A DNA stretch of 64,000 nucleotides. It comes from Apostichopus japonicus (taxonomy: Eukaryota; Echinodermata; Holothuroidea; Aspidochirotida; Stichopodidae). The stretch lies in the NCBI RefSeq assembly GCF_037975245.1, contig NC_092571.1, positions 23,483,917 to 23,547,916 on the forward strand, in the 5' to 3' direction. Positions 51,401-63,870 of this stretch are shown here, piece by piece. The position numbers were made by a program, and so were the translations under genes. Position 1 is the stretch's first letter, and each line of letters opens with the position of its first letter. The notes beneath the pieces are model-generated. The model was not told the DNA's origin, did no database searches, and was given only the letters and a program-made list of their open reading frames with translations.

Positions 51401-52925
51401 GCTTCAAAGATTAAACGCTATAAAGCTGAATCTTCAATCAAATAAAACATGATTATTTATCGGATAACTGTAAGAAATATGACATACCTGTTGTAGCCAT
51501 ACGAGTCTACATCCAACAGCGTTGAACTGCAGCGTTAGAAGAAACCGTTATCTGCTCAAGTGCGCAGAAACTACATGTCAACAATGCCAACATTGTATAC
51601 CTTACAGCATAAACGTAATTGCACCTTGTGTTACGGTACATGTAGGTCGATGTTCTTGTTCCGCTATCCATAATATTTCCCTTTACTTGAATATTTCACT
51701 TAGACTGTATATATGCACACTCCGTGCATAACGAAATAATGTATACGTACATGATATATATATATATATATACGTACATGATATATAAATATATATATTA
51801 TATATATATTTATTTATTATATATATATTTATTATATATATATATTATATATATATATATTTTTTTTTAATTAATTTTTTTTTTTTTAAATATTAAAAAC
51901 ACACTTCAAAATTTCATGGCTTATCATCGTATAACCATAAAAGCGAAAAAATCCCAGAAAGATCCTAAAACTTTCTTTACACGCATGTAGTAATGTTAAT
52001 AATGATAGTTAATGGAATAGCGATGACCATGACAGTGACCATGAATGTGATTTCGACGATGATGATGGCAGTGACAAACGATTGTGACGATGGCGTTGGC
52101 GATGGCGATGACGACGATGACGATTTGCACAATGGTTGGAAATAAAGCAGTTATTCACAAATGACACACGCACTCCACGTTTATTACACTGTATTAGTGC
52201 AAAATATTCTTTATTCTCTTCTTATGCAAATGAAATACAAATAGAGAGTTCAGATTGTCAATGTTAGTTTCTCAACATGATATTTTCCCTAAAAATGTTA
52301 ATTTAATGTTTCATTATTTCATTTGCAAGCCTTACTTATGTTGGTGCCACCAACTTGTGACGTATTCAAGGCAAGATACATCTGTTTTTACTATACACAT
52401 TATTCTTAGATCATTGTCTTTCTGAAAAGTGACTAATTTCCAACGATCTTACATGAAATATATAGACATATAAACATACAGTAAATATATACTGAAAATA
52501 TTTCGCGTTGTGAACGTAACTTAGCCATCGAAGGGTAGTCTTGTTCATGAGGAAGGTAATATGTTGTTGGTTGGAAGTTTAGAAGACCTTTAAAGGGGAG
52601 ACGAAGCTGGTGGGTGTCCATTTGTGGTAGGGGGCGGGGGGGCAATCGTAGGAAGGAGCAGCAGTTACATATACTTTGGTGTTCTCTTGTATTTTGTCAA
52701 CGTGCAGTTGTAACATATATATTGCAACTAGCACTTATCTTTACAGAACTGGGACAGCTACATATTCCCAAGTTCCCAAGATGCTTAAATCGGGCAGGTG
52801 CTACTAACATGAATCTCTTTTTAGCACGAATACGACAAGGAAAAAAGTCGGTGGGAAAATTTTTGTCAATTCTTTCAAACAGTGACATTAGTGATCTCGA
52901 TAGGGTATTGTTAATGAAGAGTTGT
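48456..52925. other. Spacer between SLC22 copies
   Basis: No coding gene recognised. It holds an AT/TA microsatellite at about 51745-51895 and C-rich runs at about 50520-50560 and 50775-50820. A minus-strand donor-like sequence, CTACAACAG then GTATGTC, falls at about 51488 and could end a 5'-UTR exon of SLC22 copy A; this is a guess. A 104-residue open frame at 52614-52928 has no supported identity. Confidence 0.4.
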
Positions 52926-53086
52926 TAATTCACTCTGTGGTACGGGCACACCGATGTATTCTTGGTTTATTTTATGGTTGCACATGTTTAACGTCCTGTG
53001 TAACAGTACATACTTTTCGCAAAATTAACTTTCTTAGAATGAGCGTTTCTTGTTCTTTACGCTATTCCATGTTTCCAACATTTTTA

Positions 53087-53091
<5 letters not shown>

Positions 53092-53126
<35 letters not shown>

Positions 53127-53133
53127 CCTCTCC

Positions 53134-53166
<33 letters not shown>
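53092..53166. repeat. (CT)n microsatellite, expanded in copy B
   Basis: About 70 bp of CT repeats, broken by two ccacctct phrases. The matching site in copy A (about 38165-38182) has only a short run. Confidence 0.95.
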
Positions 53167-53170
<4 letters not shown>

Positions 53171-54003
53171 TCTTGAGAATTTTCTTGAATGACTTCCAGT
53201 GACCCAAAACTTTAGTTGGACACAATGAATGAATGTATTTGTTGTTACCATTTGTGATATTTTCTAGACCGATCCATTCTAACTACACCTTCTTTGTGCA
53301 CGACTCGTGCTCAATGATGTTGTTAGTGACGCGTATATTGACAGAGGAAAGTACACGTACATTATCCTCCTATCCTTTAAAACGAAGTAATCCACAAAAT
53401 GTTGACTTTTATTCCCTTCACATCCGTCAGACGATTCAGACGGATCAAGCGATGGAGCATAGTTGATCATGATTTAGGTAAAATTTTCTATTTTGTTCCA
53501 ATCAAATTTTTCATGAGTATCATCTTTAGAGCACTTTAAATACGGTGGCTTGAATGTACCAATAATCGTAAACTTGTAAACTCAGTAAAAGGAAGGATAT
53601 ACACAGAAGGCGATATATTGTTTGTGAAACTGTTCATACCATGCATGCAAACGAATAGATTACGGGTATCTAACAATAATAATGATTCCTTTGATTTCTT
53701 CTGAAATCTTCAAATTAGACAAAATCCACTGCTAGGTTAGGATTTTTTAAACCTTAATAAATGAAATATATATACAAATTCGGAAGATTGTTTTTTTTTC
53801 CTATTTAATACTAACTCACAAAACAAACCCCATATACATCTGATGGTCGCAGTAACGAAATTATATATGATGTAAATTCTTAGAAATTGAATGTTGTTTC
53901 ACGAATCAAGAAGACTGGGAAATTGCAACCATCTTTAGGCAGAATTATCCTGAACATGAACAGCATCATACATCTCCTTTACCCCACTCTCTGCCACTGG
54001 ATT

Positions 54004-54336
54004 ATGGAGAGATATCCTGCTCATGAGCAGCATTTTCCTTCTCCTTCAGCCCACTCTCTGACACTGGATTATGAAGAGATATCCTGCTCATGAGCAGCAT
54101 CTTCCTTCTCCTTCAGCCCACTCTCTGACACTGGATTATGAAGAGATATCCTGCTCATAAGCAGCATCTTCCTTCTCCTTCAGCCCACTCTCTGACACTG
54201 GATTATGGAGAGATACCTGCTCATAAGCAGCATCTTCCTTCTCCTTCAGCCCACTCTCTGACACTGGATTATATAGAGATATCCTGCTCATAAGCAGCAT
54301 CTTCCTTCTCTTTAACCCCACTCTCTGACACTGGAT
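54004..54336 (-). repeat. 67-bp tandem array derived from the last SLC22 coding exon
   Basis: Five units (54004-54070, 54071-54137, 54138-54204, 54205-54270 and about 54271-54336; 66-67 bp) each repeat the segment coding the C-terminal tail (PVSESG, KEKEDAAYEQ). Only the unit at 54271-54336 follows a splice acceptor and is read as exon 10. A more diverged unit at about 53935-53999 matches the single tail found in copy A. Confidence 0.9.
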
Positions 54337-57300
54337 GCACGTTCCTAGAAAATAAAAATAAAAAACATTTCAGAATAACATAAGTTTTACCCTAATGAGG
54401 CTAAACCTTTCTTTTGGACATCCCCATGATGGACAGATTGGTCACGAATTTGAAGGGTGACTAGAACAATGCGGTAATTTTACGTGTGACGCGTGTGTAT
54501 TAACATTTCAACAGTGAAACAGAACTGAATGAGATAATGAGTCAACTCGAGTCATGAACACTTCTCTCTTTATTTTTTGAGTTTGTGTTTTTTTTAAAGT
54601 AACAGTGGTCGTTCCCTGCTTTGAATAAACATATATCACACAACATTCCTAATCCCCTAACTCCCCCCCCCCCACCCCCCGCCTTCTACGACCCATTTGT
54701 ACAGTGTAATTTAAGCATCAGCTGGCACGGTAACAATAATAACATTAAATCAGGCGCTGGTCCAAAGTGGTGTGATGCTGCCATACTAGCACCACTATAG
54801 AGATCTAATTTATATCCTAAATATATATGCCCCAGGTAACGCCTAAAATATATAAGGGCCGGGATGGGGTTGGTCCCCATACCACTCCCCCTACATGGCA
54901 GTCACTTCAACGACCCCAGGGCTACACAACCTTTATAAAAAAAATCCTACATCCGCCCTTGTAAAACGTCATCAGTGCTACTTTTTGCTAAAGCCTTTGA
55001 GAAATAATCTTCCTGGTGACCTTTTAACTTCACATTTTTTCCAGACATCTAAGAAGGCTAAATTAGACAAATCAATGACTCAGTGAAAAAAGATACATTG
55101 AGGAAAGTGATCGTCAAATGTTTGTTTGAAGTTTGAACATAATTGACCATTATTTGACTTCCTAGCATATTTGGGATCAGACCTTTAAACTTACCTGTAC
55201 AGAGCCTTTGTGTCCTGAATGGTAGCAGGGAGGGGTTTCCCTTTTGTTTCTGGCATGAGAAGGCAGAGAAGTCCAGCGATTATTGAGCACGACCCAAAGA
55301 CCAAAATTGGAAGATGTGTCCAGACATTCTCTAAGAGGAGGATGAGAGGGGACAAGATACCGCCAACACGAGAAACTGTCGAGAAGAAACCTAATCCACT
55401 GTTCCTGTAAACGAGAAGAAAGACACAATGAATGAATCGGAAGATATGTCTGACTCGAATAATTATCGCTTTGATTATATTAAGTTTATATATCATATCA
55501 TCTGAATTAAGATTTATTTGGTACAAGTTGTCTGCTTAACTAAGATATTGAACGTTTTTGATAAAATTTGTTCGTTTAACAGTTGTGCTGTTTCAAGGCC
55601 CGAAAGTATCGTTCATCAGTGTGCAACTGCGTCGAGCTTCATTGAGAGACATGAACTGAATACCAGGTACGAACTGTCATACAAAAGAAACAACTTTCCC
55701 AGAAGATTTTTTTTTTCAGAAAACTACTTACCTCATGATGGTTGGAGTCAGTTCTGAAGCCCAAGAGTAAACAATGGAGAACGACATGGTAATGAAAAAC
55801 TTCCCCAACATAGCAACCAAAGCCCGCCATATTCCAAGGGCTGCACGAAAGAGAGAAAACGTTAGTGTAATAAACCGAAAGCCCAGGGCAAACTTTTGTT
55901 TCCAGTAATCATGAAAGGGGAACGTATTCTAAGCATTCTCTTGAAATTTGCATTCAATTCCCAGAACGAGTTTTTCTAGATTTTGATAGCTGAACCTGTC
56001 GCAATTTAGACCATTCAAAAGTGAACGGCCCAGGTATGATGTCATCATGGAACTCTCGCCTTGCACATGTAGTTTACAATGCAACTATGTCGCCAATTTG
56101 CGGTCCTCGGTTATGGGGTAACTCCTTTCATTCTCTATACATTATCAGCTAACTGGTTTTACTATTCCGGGCAGAGGCTTACATTGGAGGTGCCCAAGTG
56201 ACACACGAACCGAGATTCCTCTTTTTTTAATTCTTGTTAGGTAACGCTATTTGTCTTTATGATCTATATCTTTTCAAAGTAATAAGTTACTCTGTAACTT
56301 TTACCGCAAACGGTGATCGGGTTTTAATAAAGTTCCTCGTATACCGGTACCTATAGGCTATACTTATTTACTTACACCCTGAATGAAAAGGTGGTATAAA
56401 TTAAACATACAAGTTCGATACCGAAACCAACCTGTTATGACCGATAATTTCTATACGCTGACAAAGCAACGGTGGGAGGAATACAACCCACAAACAAATT
56501 TTCCGCGGCCCCACGGTCTGCTTAAATGTCAAATGTGACCCCAGCAAATCGGAACAGTACTTTTTACCAACCAAATGACGACTTACAATGAATTCACTGA
56601 ATGGCAGACGCAAACAAAAACAACACAATACAAAGCAAAATCAAAGGGAAGAAATACAAAATTTAACCGTGGTTGGCAAGATCAATTCTTGACCAACCCC
56701 GGTGCAATGATGCATCATACTTACGTATTAACGGAGTTAAACAGCAGCATATCCCACCCAACAACATGACTCCACACGTGCTTCCTCTACGTCCAAACCA
56801 TTCGGCTACAAACATACAAAGGAAGTAAGCTGGGATTTCAATCGTTCCAGAAATAAGAAACGCAATGTAAGGATCAATACCGAGAGAAGATGTACTTAAG
56901 GAGAGTCCATAGTAAACCAAACTCTGTACGATCCTGTTAAGAGAAACAAATAAGATCCGCTGATAAATTTGCTTACAGCACCAACCTCCACCACCCTCCA
57001 CAACCCTCAACCACCCTCAACGAACCTCCACAACCCTCCAACACCTTCCACAACCCTGCATCCCTCGCAACCCACCTGAGTACTTCTGACCCTTATAGCT
57101 GCATCAAATCGTAAAATTTTCGCATTTACCTTGCCTGCCAAACTTGGTCGCGTTTTAACACTGCGCCCTCGTCGACCTACATCCGGGCATCACCCACTTT
57201 ATCGTCTTTCCGATTCAATACAATTCTTAAGTAAAACATCCCCCTTAGAAACATAATTTTCATCTGTCTCACACTGAATATCTCATATGACAACTTATAT

Positions 57301-60300
57301 GGCTGGCACTCGGGCCAAGAAATGGTTGAAAGAGATACCGTCACCGACAACTTGAAAAAAAAGCGAGAATGGTCACTGGCAAGTTGAGTACAGGGACTTC
57401 TTAGGTCACTGGTTTGAATTCTGTTCTATCAAATGCGATCTTTCTCTCTCTGATCAAGGATGATCTGCAATACTTACCAATTAAAACTCATGTTCATTGT
57501 TATCAGGAAGATTGATCTGCTGCACACAAACTTCCGAACGGTTTGGAACATGCTATTCTGTTGATCTTCCTGTCACGATGAATGAAGAAAGTGTGACATG
57601 TAACATTGGTTTGAAGATACATTCTTACTTCTAAAGTGTCAGAAATTTTACTCTTTGAACAGTTGAGTGTCCGCCAGTCAACTCCCAAGAGGGAATACTA
57701 ACAACTTTAGCCTGTTGCATAGAGTGGAAGTACGTCTTACTCTTTTTGGGGAATACTATAATTGATTTTTAAAGGGCAATCGTATGGATCACAAACCAAA
57801 TTACCCCCACTCATCCCCTCCAATCCCCTCCCCCCCCCCCACCCCGATGCCATCCGAGTAACCCGGTAACTGTGCATAATAAGCTGGCGAAGAATTCCAC
57901 AGTATTAACAGATTTAATGCAAATTTACCTCATAGGTCTGTTCAACGATTTTTCCAAAATTGTCTGGCAGTGTCCTTCTGTTGACTTTGGCTATCTTTCT
58001 AAAGATATTGTCGGCAGATTCGAATCGCTTGTTGGATATCAACCATCTCGTTGACTCGGGAACGAATATTCTGGGTGTGAGACAAACAGACAAATGAAAA
58101 GAATAAAGTATAGTGTTTATATCGTTAAAATTATGTATAGTGCTAATATTATAGCAAACAATACAAAATATCGATAGCGTTGGTTGTTTGTGATGACTGG
58201 AACAACATTATATTACGACACCCTGCACGATGCCGCACGAATATTCGTGCATTGTCAAGGGCGGCGGAACCCGGGGGGGCACAGGTGGCACGTGCCCCCC
58301 CCCACTTTTCCTCAGGTTAAAAATGTGCCCTTTTTCTACATAAAAATTGAGGTGTCTCAAGTTATCAAGAGGCCAGGGAACCAGAATGAACACTCGGGAA
58401 GGGCCGTTTCCGGCCATCTGAGGGGTTTGTAAAACCAATAATTTTCTTGTACGCTCCGCGCCAACCGATGGTGGTGCTCCGCTCAGATAGTCGTGCATAC
58501 AGCTTTGCAAATCCTGGCTAAGCCCGTGACTTTTAATGAATTTCTGTGGGTCAAACTCAAAGCTATTTCAAATGCAAAAAAATTGTTAAGATATTAACAA
58601 GAAATAAACTCTAATTCGGAAGATTCCTACATTAGCAACTAGCATGATTTCACCTCATTTTGTCTCAAAAGAAGACTTGTTCCTTGATTCCCAATTTGCA
58701 CATTGGATATTGCAGTGCTAGTATGCATATTTTCCTTGAGGGGGGGGGTGGGGGCGTTGATGGAGTGATGTGTATACGCAAATAAGATAATACAATAAGA
58801 GTTATAAAGGGTACTAAATATAAGGCTGCATCAGTCCAATCGAATTTCTGCAAAGTGCCCTTTGATGTCGGTGCCCCCCCCCCCCCCAGATTAAAAGTGC
58901 TTCCGCCGCCCTTGTGCATTGTACTATACGAACGCACTCTAGCCACCCCAACTTGGTATTATATATTTTCTAAAGAAAATGTGACATTTTGGAGGTGGGA
59001 TTGTGGGGTGTGAGGAGGGGGGCTACGTCAGTGGGTCTCGTGATGTGATGTAGTGTTTAATGTACAGAATGATGCGATACTTACAGTGCCAAAATTAAAA
59101 CAGGAATGTATGGTAGCGATATCACAAGCTGAACAATTCGCCAGTTTGGAATAAGGTAAACAATTCCCGCGATGAGGTAGTATCCAATGGCGAAAAAGAT
59201 AAAGGTAGTGTTCGACACTATTACCCTCTTGGAAGGAGCAACAAGTTCTACAACTGTAATGAAAAGAAATTTCATAAAACAATTATAAAATGAGCTGATA
59301 TATGTTTTAAGAACCAAATGATAAAACTGAATGTGCTGACTTAGTTTAACAGTGTCACATTTCGATATAAAATCATTAATGTTTAGACAAAACTGAATCA
59401 CATTACAACCATAGTTTAAGAGATTTCTCATATTTATATAATATAATCTAATAATGTACAGAGCATTTAAATTATCTGCTTTTACGGTTTGACAGAAAAT
59501 CACATTCGAAAACGGATCTCCCCTTCCACCTCCTGTAAGTTTACAAAAAATATTTAAACTTGAAAAGACAAAGAAAATGTTTTTTACTCACCTATGACAA
59601 AGCCTATCAGGTTGATTCCTTTGACAAAAATGCCAACGAAGAATCTTAACACAATGAACATCCATATGTTCATCGAAAAGGTGTTTGCCACACCCATTAT
59701 GATCATTCCTGTGATGCATACAATAAAGGTCCATCTACGACCAAACCTGTTGTAGAAAATAAATGGAAAACATAGTTCTTAGTTTCAATATTGCACAGGG
59801 GACTAAAATGGTGCTATGATTTGTCAATGTATATAATATCATTTTGATAGTACACAAAGAGATAGGAAAAGCACACAACCAATACCGTTTCTATAATTAA
59901 ACTATCAATATAAATATTTGCACCAATTTATCGTAGACTTAATTATTATTATTAACATTTCGCATTATTTTTATTATTATTATTTTTCCCATGGTGTTAT
60001 TTTGACTTATGACCTTGTCAGTATATATTTTACTATCTATTGCGAATATGAGTCCATCATAACTTGGGAATATGTCAAGAATGGCTCAGAAAGATAAGAC
60101 CACTCCTATATGGACTTCAGAATATGATCAAAAGAGTCGTGGCGCAGCTCACCGTATCCCCTCTGTTTTTAAATTCAAGAGTATTCCTTAACAAAAATGT
60201 TCGTTTAGAGTTTAATGAAGACCTCATTTATTGCCTAAACGTTTCTATTTTCTCTGAGGGAGGACCCTCAGAACAACCTATATAGTAGTAATATTCCGCC

Positions 60301-62925
60301 ACGGTTGTAAATTCCATTAAAAAGTCTTGGACCCACCGCTGGCCCTTCCATAATGGTTGATGCCCCTGCCTATAAATTAGTAGTGACGTAGTGACATTAG
60401 GTGCATTTCATTTTCACAGCTCGACACAGCTCGACATCCATGAATAAAAGGACGCATATATCATTCATAAACAAGGACTTTCTTATGGATATTTGCGAGG
60501 GATCAGCGAGGATCAGCAAGGATCAATGGGAAACAAGATGATGGTACGAGCAGGCAAGCCTATGCAAGAACATGTTTGTGATTGTCATGGGAATATCGAA
60601 CACAATGAATAAAATAAACATCAGAGTATATTGAAAACGAAAAAGTTGTGTACTTACACATCAGACATTATGCCTGGTAAAGCACTCCCAAACAAATAAC
60701 CGACGAAGTAGAGGGATTGGGCTACGTTTGGCAGGTAATCCATCCCACAAACTAGTTCAAACTGTAAGTATCATAAAACAAATTAAAATATTTGATGGTT
60801 ACGTGGATATTATATGTGAATGTTGATCAAATATGCCAAATATTATGATTGTTAACTATTGATAAAGGTACCACCGTCATCAGTTCATATATTATCCATG
60901 AGAATAATACGTTATCTTCACTTTACTGTCAATGCTTGCAAGGTCGCCGATGGCCAATCCGGGAACTGGGGATAGACAGGTCATCGGGTCCCATTTTGGA
61001 ATCTTTATTTGTCCTTAAAGGTTATCAGTATTGTCCTATAAAAGGTTTGCAAGCCATTGAGAATGATTATAAACTTAGACAATTTAATGTCTCAGTATGG
61101 ATTTTAGAGTGGCATTCAAATGGTTCTTGAAATTTCAACAAGGGTGACCATTATTTGCCTTTTGATTTATTTATTTTTGTTGGAGGGGGGATACATGATG
61201 AAATCTTATTACATTTTAAACATTTATCCCGTATATACCGGACCACCTAATTGACCAAGGGGAGATTCTCCCATATGACAACCTCTCCTAAGGCCTATAG
61301 TGCATCGACTGCATGAGACCAAGTACAACCAATATAATATTCAACAGGTTTCTATAGGAGAGCTGCATGCTTGCTGCGTTGAATTTATACAAATCTGATG
61401 GCATACTGTAGCAAAAATAAACATTAGCATGAAGGAAAATGGCAGTTGTTATATATTCAAAAACATACTGTACCTTGGATTATATTTGTGCCAAGCTCAT
61501 TAATATAATAGAGGGTTCTATATATGATGCTTATTAATACGAATTCCGTTGTATTGTAACTCTGGCCTGATAGTAGTTAAATACACTGTACAGTAGTAAA
61601 TACACTGTACAGGAGACAGTTACACTCTGGCTCTTGACCAAAAAACACGTGTCTGTTTATTCATCCATTATTTTTGTGGAGTGTTAGCTCAGTGGTTAAC
61701 GCCGGTGCCTTTCAATCATAAGGTCCCCGGTTCAAGTCACTCCCAGATTAATGTATGTCGTCCAGTTACAGAGTTGTTGGCAATTAACAATTCATAATCA
61801 TGGACGTTAAATATGAATGTAAGAGAATGACTTCGGTCAGCTTGCGGCTTTGATAAGCCAATGAGGCTTCTTCGCGAGTTCCTGCTTGCAGGGGGATCTA
61901 ATATACATACATACATTATACCCACGCATTGGAACCTCGCGGTGCCTTGTATAGTTACCCTTTCCACTATAGAAAAGCAGCGACAGCTGTACAGTAATTA
62001 TATGGAACGTAGACATGTTACACATGCTGTAACGAGGTAACTAGCTCGACCCCGAATATATTGTCCTCCTTTCTTCCTTATGTATATTATGAAAATGAGA
62101 AAACATTTTTGTTATCTTATATTTGCCAAGGCCCGTGTAATTGAACCCGGGCACGACTACAGCTGTCCAGTATCTACAAATATGGTTAATTTTTCACTAG
62201 GGAAATAATATTGCATGTGACGAGGTCTCCAACAGAGACTATTCAATAGCTGCGATTATCGGTCGTTCAGTGTGCAGGGTTAAGTTCATGGCTATAGAAT
62301 ATTGAAGAGTTTCGAAAATTCGGTTACAATGATTGACTCGGAGTTGGAACGTGTTCAGTCAGGCCGGTAGGTGGCTGTCTGGAAAATACAACAAACATAT
62401 TAAAAGCAAAATTAACCAAAATGCAAGCATACGGTCCATCTATAGTTTTTTTTTTTTTTTGTACCATGGTGAGGGGTCAGGGGAGTGAAGGGCAAAGGAC
62501 GTACTTACATCTTGAATAATTGTACTCCTGAATGTACTCCTGTCGTACTCCCATCCTTCATCACAAGGAATCACTTCTAGCTCATTCGTGACGTTATCAC
62601 CAAGAACTATCGCTGTTTGTAGATCGATGTTTCCGACGTCGTATTTCGTACATTGTTCGTATTTCGTCGAGTTGTCCTCGTCGATTATGATCGGTATGGA
62701 CAGACTTTTCTTAACATCCTCGCAGTTGAAATCAACATCATCTAAGTCAGTCGGACAATCATCGTTCACCCAAGATTTACACCAATGGTCGCTCTTTCCA
62801 GCTGCAAACACCTGTAGGTATACGTGACAAGGGGCCATCAGTAGGGGGATACATAACAGCGCTACAAGCAGTTTCTGATACAGACCAAAACTTCCGACCA
62901 CCCTCTGTATATCTTCAAAATTCAT
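54269..62925 (-). CDS. SLC22 organic ion transporter, copy B (560 aa, ten exons)
   Basis: Exons in transcript order: 62509-62925, 60658-60761, 59592-59746, 59085-59253, 57929-58070, 57478-57569, 56725-56933, 55732-55840, 55195-55404 and 54269-54344. Every exon has the same length as in copy A, so the frame is intact for 560 residues. Exon 1 differs from copy A at four of 139 residues (T6I, K8R, S31A, T32P). The normally conserved PESPRW (286-291) reads PESTRW. Other changes include A to V in IFAKGIN and F to Y in the exon 7 span. The MFS motif VFGRRW and PETKGKPLP are unchanged. The stop arises at the junction with the tandem array of tail units. Substrate unknown; it is a recent paralogue of copy A, upstream of it on the same strand. 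Confidence 0.92.
54795..54930 (+). repeat. Interspersed-repeat copy in SLC22 block B
   Basis: Counterpart of 40455-40600, with further substitutions and short deletions. Confidence 0.55.
58256..58914. mobile_element. hAT MITE (659 bp) inserted in copy B only
   Basis: Ends CAAGGGCGGCGGAA and TTCCGCCGCCCTTG are perfect inverted repeats. TGCATTGT flanks both sides (58248-58255 and 58915-58922), an 8-bp hAT-type target duplication. Copy A has the empty site with a single tgcattgt near 43908-43915. The element lies in intron 4 (between exons 4 and 5 in transcript order) of SLC22 copy B. Its interior shares sequence with the nested element at 18985-19831. No transposase frame. Confidence 0.95.
61682..61914 (+). 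mobile_element. tRNA-derived SINE with (ACAT)n tail, in SLC22 copy B
   Basis: Orthologous in position to 46629-46864 in copy A and inherited through the duplication. It has box A tagctcagtggttaacg and box B-like ggttcaagtcac. Confidence 0.85.
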
Positions 62926-63127
62926 TGTGGTATCTGAGAAAGAAACAAACAGTTATTCTGTGAATATCATATAATTATTCTTGAGTGAAAAGTATGACAT
63001 TAAAATGAGGAAATATTTAAATTCGAGAAAACCGATTCCCATTTATAGCTCTCTTTCTTTGTTACTGTTAATTAATTTTACATTATTTACAATACGATGA
63101 CCGAGTAAATTTTTAATTTACTGTGTA

Positions 63128-63781
63128 TTGTGTATTGTTTTGTGTGTGTTGTGAACACCAATTTCCAACCGAATGCATTCTCCTTTCTTTTGAATGCAAA
63201 AGAAAAATGCATTTACTACTATTTGAGAGTGTCCACAATGACATATACACATATATCTATATTCTATATATAACAACTTGACTTAGTGCCTAATGATCTT
63301 GGATACTTGTACATTCCTGACACTGTACATTTCCTTCAAATTATATTTATTGCATGTGGTTTCCCCATACTTAGTGCAGAATCCTATTGCTTTTGCTGAA
63401 TATTAATGGCTCTATGGAGTTCTGTTTATGACACTGTATTTCTTACTGGTTAAAGATTGTCCTCTAAGGTAGCAATGATTATTTATATTACTACTAGGCA
63501 AGTAATTGCATGTAGGGTCTTCACTCTGGTTTCTGTGTAGATTTCACATCTCAAACCATACCCGGGAAACAGTGGATCTCAAATTTGCTATAACCGTAAG
63601 AGTAGAAAGGAACTGAAAACTGTTGTGCATTCTGGTGCATGTTAATTGTAGAAAACAGTATTGCACCTTGTGCAATAGACCGGTGTGCATCCATACCACA
63701 ATGTTCATCAACTATTGAATGTTATCACATCGTTCAGGTTAAAGAGCAAATAACAATATATCTCCTTTGCAACATTGTCAG
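63128..63781. other. Flank upstream of SLC22 copy B
   Basis: Sequence unique to this side of the duplication. No gene or promoter element recognised. Confidence 0.35.
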
Positions 63782-63870
63782 TAGAGACGATGATGAGGAA
63801 TACGACCACCTTGATGATGTCCTGAAGATGAGCGAAAACGGGCAGCTGTTTGAACAAAATGGGAAAGCAG
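63782..63870 (+). CDS. Candidate internal exon of an unidentified gene
   Basis: An 89-bp segment lies between an acceptor (cattgtcag, ending 63781) and a donor (GTAATA at 63871). In the one sensible frame it codes an acidic, soluble-looking stretch (RDDDEEYDHLDDVLKM, then SENGQLFEQNGKA). The YDHL could be a tyrosine-phosphorylation-type motif in a cytoplasmic tail. No family is recognised. It may belong to a plus-strand gene that continues to the right of the window. Confidence 0.4.

Larger units (their letters stand above)
52926..63127. repeat. Duplicated block, copy B (SLC22 locus)
   Basis: Partner of 38001-48092 in direct orientation. It differs by a (CT)n expansion at 53092-53166, loss (or no gain) of about 950 bp, a 67-bp tandem array at the 3' end of the gene, a 659-bp hAT element and scattered substitutions. 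Confidence 0.9.

Noticed and set aside
51745-51895. AT-rich sequence as an origin or matrix attachment region
   Set aside because: It is a TA microsatellite followed by T-rich sequence; nothing beyond base composition supports a function.
52614-52928. 104-residue plus-strand frame with a faint helical, CARD-like C terminus
   Set aside because: The resemblance is too weak and there are no splice partners. It ends where the duplicated block begins.
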